DNA from: Nitrospirota bacterium
GTDB taxonomy: Bacteria > Nitrospirota > RBG-16-64-22 > JACRHK01
Direction of reading: 5' to 3'
Length of the DNA: 8,031 bases
Assembly: GCA_016217625.1 (NCBI GenBank)
Contig: JACRHK010000161.1
Span: 1-8,031 of the forward strand
Position 1 is the first letter of the stretch. Each line of letters begins with the position of its first letter. The position numbers and the translations under genes are program-made. This document shows, one piece after another, positions 4,401-8,031 of the stretch. Below the pieces are notes generated by a model that saw only the letters and a program-made list of their open reading frames with translations, was not told the origin of the DNA and ran no database searches.

Positions 4401-6912
4401 ACAAGATCTTCCTCAGCAGCGCCCCCGTGTGGGAGCCGCCGACGCGCGCGACCTCTTCGGGCGTACCCGCGGCGACCAAGTGTCCCCCGGCCTCACCCCC
4501 TTCGGGCCCGAGGTCGATGAGGTAGTCGGCGCTCTTGATGACGTCGGGATGATGCTCGATGACAAGCACGGTGTTGCCGGCGTCGATCAGGCGGTTCAGC
4601 ACCTCAAGCAGCCGGTGGATGTCGGCGAAGTGGAGCCCCGTCGTCGGCTCATCCAAAATATAGAGTGTTCTCCCCGTGGCCCGCTTGGCCAGCTCGCGGG
4701 AGAGCTTCACCCGCTGAGCTTCCCCTCCGGAGAGCGTCGTGGCCGATTGCCCCAGCGTGAGGTAGCCGAGCCCCACGTCCTCCAGGGTCCGGAGCTTCTC
4801 GCGGAGGGTCGGAACGGCGGCGAAGAACTCCAGCGCCTGGCTGACGGTCATGGCCAGCGCGTCGGCGATGTGCGCCCCTTTGTAGCGGACCTCCAGCGTC
4901 TCGCGGCCGTAGCGCGTCCCCTTGCAGGCCTCGCAGGTGACATAGACGGGGGGGAGGAAGTGCATCTCGATCTTGATGAGGCCGCCTCCCTCGCAGGCCT
5001 CGCACCGCCCTCCCTTGACGTTGAAGCTGTACCGTCCCGGGCGGTACCCCCGCATTCGGGACTCCGGCAGCGCGGCGAACAGGGCGCGGATGGGCGTGAA
5101 GACCCCCGTGTAGGTGGCCGGGTTCGACCGGGGCGTGCGGCCGATGGGGGACTGGTCGATATCAATGATCTTGTCGATCTGCTCCATGCCCTTGATGGCT
5201 TGATGGGCGCCGGGCGGCTCCGGGGAACGGTAGAGCCGCCGGGCCAGCGCCCGATAGAGAATCTCCAGCAGGAGCGTGCTCTTCCCCGATCCCGAGACCC
5301 CCGTGATGCCGGTGAAGACCCCCAGGGGGATCCGCACGTCCAGATCCTTGAGATTGTGCTCCGTCGCGCCGAGGATCTCGAGGAAGCGGGTGGCCTTCCT
5401 CCGGGTCGCCGGAAGGGGGATCCGGAGACGGTCCGAGAGGTAGGCGCCGGTGAGCGAGGCCGGATGCCGGGCCAGGAATTCCGGCGGACCCTGCGCGACA
5501 ATCTCGCCGCCGTGGATCCCCGCTCCCGGCCCCATGTCGATGACGTGATCCGCCCGGCGGATGGTTTCTTCATCGTGTTCCACGACCAGGACCGTATTGC
5601 CCATGTCCCGCAACCGGCACAGCGTCTCCAGCAGCTTCGCGTTGTCCCGCTGGTGCAGACCGATGGAAGGCTCGTCAAGGATGTACAGGACGCCCACCAG
5701 CGAGGAGCCGATCTGCGTGGCCAGGCGGATCCGCTGCCCCTCCCCGCCCGAGAGGGTCCCGGCCGGCCGGTCCAGCGTCAGGTACCCGAGCCCCACCTGC
5801 AAGAGGAATCCCAGCCGTTCCCGGACGACCTTCAAGGGACGCTGGGCAATGAACGCCTCCCGCTCCGTGAGCCGGAGGTCGTAGAAGAAGGCGCGCGCCC
5901 TCTCGATGGAGAGGCGACAGCAGTCGCCGATGGAGCAGCCGGCCACCCTCACCGCCAGGCTTTCCGGCCGCAGGCGGCTCCCCCCGCAGGAGGGGCAGGG
6001 GCGCCCCGATAGAAGCGCGGCTTCACACGGGGCCTGCGACCCCGGCTCCATGCGCTCTTCTTCCCCCAGGCCGTTGCAGAGGGGACAGGCCCCGTGGGGG
6101 GAGTTGAACGAGAAGAAGCGCGGGGTCAGCTCTGGAAGACTGACCCCGCACTCGACGCAGGCATGCCTGGCGCTGAAGAGGATGTCGCGCTGCTCCTCCA
6201 GGAGGTGGACGACGGCTACCCCGCCGGCGTGCCGGAGGGCCAGCTCCAGGGACTCCGCCAGCCGTCCCTCCACGCCGTCTTTCAGGACCAGGCGGTCGAC
6301 GACGACCTCAATCGTATGCTTCTTGTTCTTGTCGAGAGGGATCGGCTCTCCCAGCTCCCGGATCCGGCCGTCCACCCGCGCCCGGACGAACCCCAGCCGC
6401 TGCATCTGCTGGAGCTCTTTGCGGTACTCCCCCTTCCGCCCGCGGACGATGGGCGACAGGACGAGCAGGCGCGTTCCGGGGGGCAGATCCCTCACGGTGT
6501 CCACCATCTGCTGGACGGTCTGGGCGGCGATGGGCTTCCCGCAGGCGGGGCAGTGCGGCTGGCCGATCCGGGCGAACAGCAGGCGGAGGTAGTCGTAGAT
6601 CTCCGTCACCGTGCCGACGGTGGATCGGGGGTTGGGGCCGGTCATTTTCTGCTCGATGGCGCTGGCGGGGGACAGTCCCTCGATCGACTCCACGTCGGGC
6701 TTGTCCATCTGCTCCAGGAACTGGCGGGCGTAGGCCGACAGCGACTCGACGTAGCGCCGCTGCCCCTCGGCGTAGATCGTGTCGAAGGCCAGCGACGACT
6801 TCCCCGAGCCCGAGAGCCCCGTGATGACGACCAGCCGGTCGCGGGGGATCACCAAGTCAAATCCCTTGAGGTTGTGCTCCCGCGCCCCGCGGATGATGAT
6901 CTGCTCTTTCAT
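4396..6912 (-). CDS. uvrA: Excinuclease ABC subunit UvrA, short form lacking most of the insertion domain
   Basis: UvrA is the ATP-driven damage sensor that loads UvrB in nucleotide excision repair. From the ATG at 6912 the product is 838 residues; typical UvrA has about 940. Present: Walker [10 protein letters not shown] (32-40), UvrB-binding region (about 130-245), cysteine pairs 121/124, 252/255, 276/279 and 306/309, signature [14 protein letters not shown] (387-400; usually GGEAQ), Walker [11 protein letters not shown] (411-420), second Walker [10 protein letters not shown] (538-546), zinc cysteines 637, 640, 660 and 663, second signature [12 protein letters not shown] (727-738) and [10 protein letters not shown] (752-761). 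Only 20 residues (284-303) separate the GLG after C279 from RPCPSC, where about 100 to 120 are usual. All catalytic motifs are intact, so this looks like a natural short form, not a decayed gene. An in-frame start at 6993 is rejected because the added residues are not UvrA-like. Confidence 0.97.
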   Translation of the reverse strand: MKEQIIIRGAREHNLKGFDLVIPRDRLVVITGLSGSGKSSLAFDTIYAEGQRRYVESLSAYARQFLEQMDKPDVESIEGLSPASAIEQKMTGPNPRSTVGTVTEIYDYLRLLFARIGQPHCPACGKPIAAQTVQQMVDTVRDLPPGTRLLVLSPIVRGRKGEYRKELQQMQRLGFVRARVDGRIRELGEPIPLDKNKKHTIEVVVDRLVLKDGVEGRLAESLELALRHAGGVAVVHLLEEQRDILFSARHACVECGVSLPELTPRFFSFNSPHGACPLCNGLGEEERMEPGSQAPCEAALLSGRPCPSCGGSRLRPESLAVRVAGCSIGDCCRLSIERARAFFYDLRLTEREAFIAQRPLKVVRERLGFLLQVGLGYLTLDRPAGTLSGGEGQRIRLATQIGSSLVGVLYILDEPSIGLHQRDNAKLLETLCRLRDMGNTVLVVEHDEETIRRADHVIDMGPGAGIHGGEIVAQGPPEFLARHPASLTGAYLSDRLRIPLPATRRKATRFLEILGATEHNLKDLDVRIPLGVFTGITGVSGSGKSTLLLEILYRALARRLYRSPEPPGAHQAIKGMEQIDKIIDIDQSPIGRTPRSNPATYTGVFTPIRALFAALPESRMRGYRPGRYSFNVKGGRCEACEGGGLIKIEMHFLPPVYVTCEACKGTRYGRETLEVRYKGAHIADALAMTVSQALEFFAAVPTLREKLRTLEDVGLGYLTLGQSATTLSGGEAQRVKLSRELAKRATGRTLYILDEPTTGLHFADIHRLLEVLNRLIDAGNTVLVIEHHPDVIKSADYLIDLGPEGGEAGGHLVAAGTPEEVARVGGSHTGALLRKILS

Positions 6913-6942
6913 GTTGGTCTCTCGTGCAACGGATAGGTGTTT

Positions 6943-6970
6943 ATCATAACATGCCCCGGTGGAGAAGCAA
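6943..6970 (-). promoter_or_regulatory. Possible uvrA promoter
   Basis: On the minus strand TATGAT (6943-6948) lies 16 bases after TTGCTT (6965-6970), about 30 bases before the uvrA ATG. The -10 is good (one mismatch) and the -35 is weak (three mismatches). No SOS-box-like palindrome is visible to me around it. The call rests mainly on position and the -10. Confidence 0.35.
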
Positions 6971-6985
6971 GAGTGGGCTCCACTC
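6971..6985 (-). terminator. Short hairpin between the TPR gene and uvrA, possible weak terminator
   Basis: A perfect 6-bp stem (GAGTGG/CCACTC) encloses a three-base loop; on the transcript it is followed by UUGCUUCU, which is only partly U-rich. It sits downstream of the TPR gene and just upstream of the putative uvrA -35. It could end the TPR transcript, but the stem is short and the tail is poor. Confidence 0.3.
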
Positions 6986-7028
6986 CAGCACATACCGGTT
7001 CTGAAGCGCGGGGAGGAGAAAGGCGGTC

Positions 7029-7334
7029 TTACTGCAAGGGGGAATAGTCGGGGTCGAGGGCGTAGGCCTTGGCGAAGGCCTCGCGGGCCAGGGCGTGTTT
7101 CTTCTGCTTGTAATAGGTGTAGCCGAGAAAGTAATAAGCGTCGGCGCGTTGAGGATCGGTTTCAACGGCCTTCGTGAGGTGTTTGACGGCCGGGCGGTAC
7201 TTCTTGGCGTAGCAGTACCCTTTCCCTTTCCGGAAGGCCCGATCGGCCTCGGCGGAAATTTCCTGCGCGTAGGCCGCTGGGGAAAGAACCGCAACGAGAC
7301 AGCCTGCCATTGCCCATACCATCCAGCGGCGCAT
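7029..7334 (-). CDS. Small secreted TPR-repeat protein
   Basis: The product is 101 residues from the ATG at 7334, chosen because AGGAGG lies five bases upstream and because it begins a clean signal peptide ([20 protein letters not shown], then AYA|QE, likely cleaved after residue 23). A longer in-frame start at 7412 would place non-signal residues in front. The mature part is two tandem 34-residue TPR units, 28-61 and 62-95, with the usual small and aromatic positions ([27 protein letters not shown]) and a D-P at each unit end. C12 sits in MAGC, a poor lipobox. TPR units bind other proteins, so a periplasmic adaptor role is possible; the partner is unknown. It has its own promoter between it and the PBP gene. 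Confidence 0.85.
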   Translation of the reverse strand: MRRWMVWAMAGCLVAVLSPAAYAQEISAEADRAFRKGKGYCYAKKYRPAVKHLTKAVETDPQRADAYYFLGYTYYKQKKHALAREAFAKAYALDPDYSPLQ

Positions 7335-7375
7335 CACATCCTCCTGAACAGGTTGTTCCCAAAGAAAACAACAAC

Positions 7376-7405
7376 ACGATAGCATACCCCCGACAAGCTT
7401 GTCAA
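7376..7405 (-). promoter_or_regulatory. Promoter of the TPR gene with overlapping palindrome
   Basis: A perfect TTGACA (7400-7405) lies 18 bases before TATCGT (7376-7381), which is preceded by TGC and so forms an extended -10. The perfect 12-base palindrome GACAAGCTTGTC (7392-7403) covers most of the -35 and part of the spacer, the usual place for a repressor operator. A second inverted repeat, gttgtt/aacaac (7352-7357 and 7367-7372), falls in the early leader. Confidence 0.6.
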
Positions 7406-7411
7406 ATCTCA

Positions 7412-8031
7412 TCAGTCGCTGTCGGTGGGGCTGCCGGGCGCGGCGGGGCGGGAGGGTTTCGCGGCGGCGCGGGCGAGCTCGGCGGCCGCCCGCTCGGCCA
7501 ACCGGGCCCGCTCGGCCGGCGAGGTGTACCCTCTCGGCTCATGCCCTTTCCGAAAGATCTCCCGGACTTCCTCCCCGACCTCCGGAGAGGCTAGGAGGCC
7601 GGTCTTCGGATCGACCGCTGTATAGACGATCCCGTCGGGGGCCGGGAAGCCATCGGCCGGCTGCTCCTTCAGGGCTTCCTGCATGAAGGCGACCCAGATG
7701 GGGCTGGCCGCGCGGGCGCCCGTCTCTTTGTTGCCGAGGGAGCGGTTGTCGTCGTACCCCACCCAGATCCCGGCGGCCACGTGCGGAGAGAAGCCGACGA
7801 ACCAGGCGTCCATGTAGTTGTTTGTCGTCCCTGTCTTCCCCGCCACAGGCCGCCCCAGCGCCTTGGCCCGCTGCCCGGTTCCGTAGCGCACCACATCCTC
7901 CAGCATGGAGGTGAGAAGATACGCCGTTTCCCGGCTCATGACCTCCTGCATGCGGGGGGCGCGGCTCTCGAGGATCCGGCCCTTGCCGTCCGGGATGTAT
8001 TTGATCCCCATCGGCTCGGCCCCGACCCCCG
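7412..8031 (-). CDS. mrcA: Class A penicillin-binding protein (PBP1A type), C-terminal part
   Basis: This is the end of a bifunctional murein synthase, which polymerises glycan strands and cross-links peptides on the outer face of the inner membrane. The frame is open to the window edge, so the glycosyltransferase domain and the SxxK and SxN motifs lie outside. The transpeptidase KTGT motif is present (7826-7837) within GKTGTTNNYMDAWFVGFSP, with the family's preceding EPMGIKYI segment and following WVGYDDNRSLG. Beyond the domain the protein continues with DPKTGLLASPE and ends in an Ala/Arg/Pro-rich low-complexity tail finishing SPTDSD. PBP1A versus another class A PBP is judged from this C-terminal pattern alone. 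The internal ATG at 8011 is not the start, because PBP-like sequence (GVGAEP) precedes it in frame. Confidence 0.93.
   Translation of the reverse strand, partial: GVGAEPMGIKYIPDGKGRILESRAPRMQEVMSRETAYLLTSMLEDVVRYGTGQRAKALGRPVAGKTGTTNNYMDAWFVGFSPHVAAGIWVGYDDNRSLGNKETGARAASPIWVAFMQEALKEQPADGFPAPDGIVYTAVDPKTGLLASPEVGEEVREIFRKGHEPRGYTSPAERARLAERAAAELARAAAKPSRPAAPGSPTDSD

Noticed and set aside
4429..6012. A 527-codon open frame on the plus strand
   Set aside because: It lies wholly antisense to uvrA, whose product matches the family throughout. High GC content creates long empty antisense frames, and the predicted product has no recognisable domain.

Overview
The window is GC-rich, tightly packed bacterial chromosome in which every convincing gene lies on the minus strand, so it reads from high to low coordinates. 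The PBP1A-type murein synthase and a protein with a secretion signal suggest a Gram-negative-type cell. A lineage such as Nitrospirota or Methylomirabilota (NC10) would fit the gene mix and composition, but this is a guess; no marker gene settles it. I see no mobile element, CRISPR array, tRNA, rRNA or phage gene.

Layout in the direction of transcription: (1) 8031-7412, the C-terminal part of a class A penicillin-binding protein, cut by the window edge. (2) 7334-7029, a small secreted TPR protein with its own promoter and an operator-like palindrome. (3) 6912-4396, uvrA for nucleotide excision repair, unusually short because the insertion domain is almost gone. (4) 4304-2281, a compact trio: apbE (FAD:protein FMN transferase), a membrane-anchored NusG domain II protein and a Gx-transporter-family membrane protein. 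(5) 2160-374, thiS-thiG-thiE behind a near-consensus sigma-70-type promoter. (6) 207-1, the start of a coiled-coil protein of unknown function behind an extended -10 promoter.

How the genes work together: ThiS carries the sulfur and ThiG uses it to build the thiazole half of thiamine; ThiE joins that half to the pyrimidine half. The adenylating enzyme (ThiF), the glycine-oxidising partner (ThiO or ThiH) and ThiC/ThiD are not in this window. ApbE attaches FMN covalently to extracytosolic or membrane proteins, and NusG-II and Gx proteins are its recurrent neighbours in flavinylation clusters; no flavin-carrying target is visible here.

The most unusual features are: a ThiS whose essential C-terminal Gly-Gly is buried by a 14-residue tail encoded partly by a heptanucleotide repeat; three low-complexity short-period repeats (units of 7, 7 and 6 nt) at gene junctions; and a UvrA that keeps its ATPase, UvrB-binding and zinc regions but has only about 20 residues where roughly 100 to 120 are normal. 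I did not find a clearly new multi-gene system. There are no gene-free stretches over 300 bases; the longest gap is 208-373.
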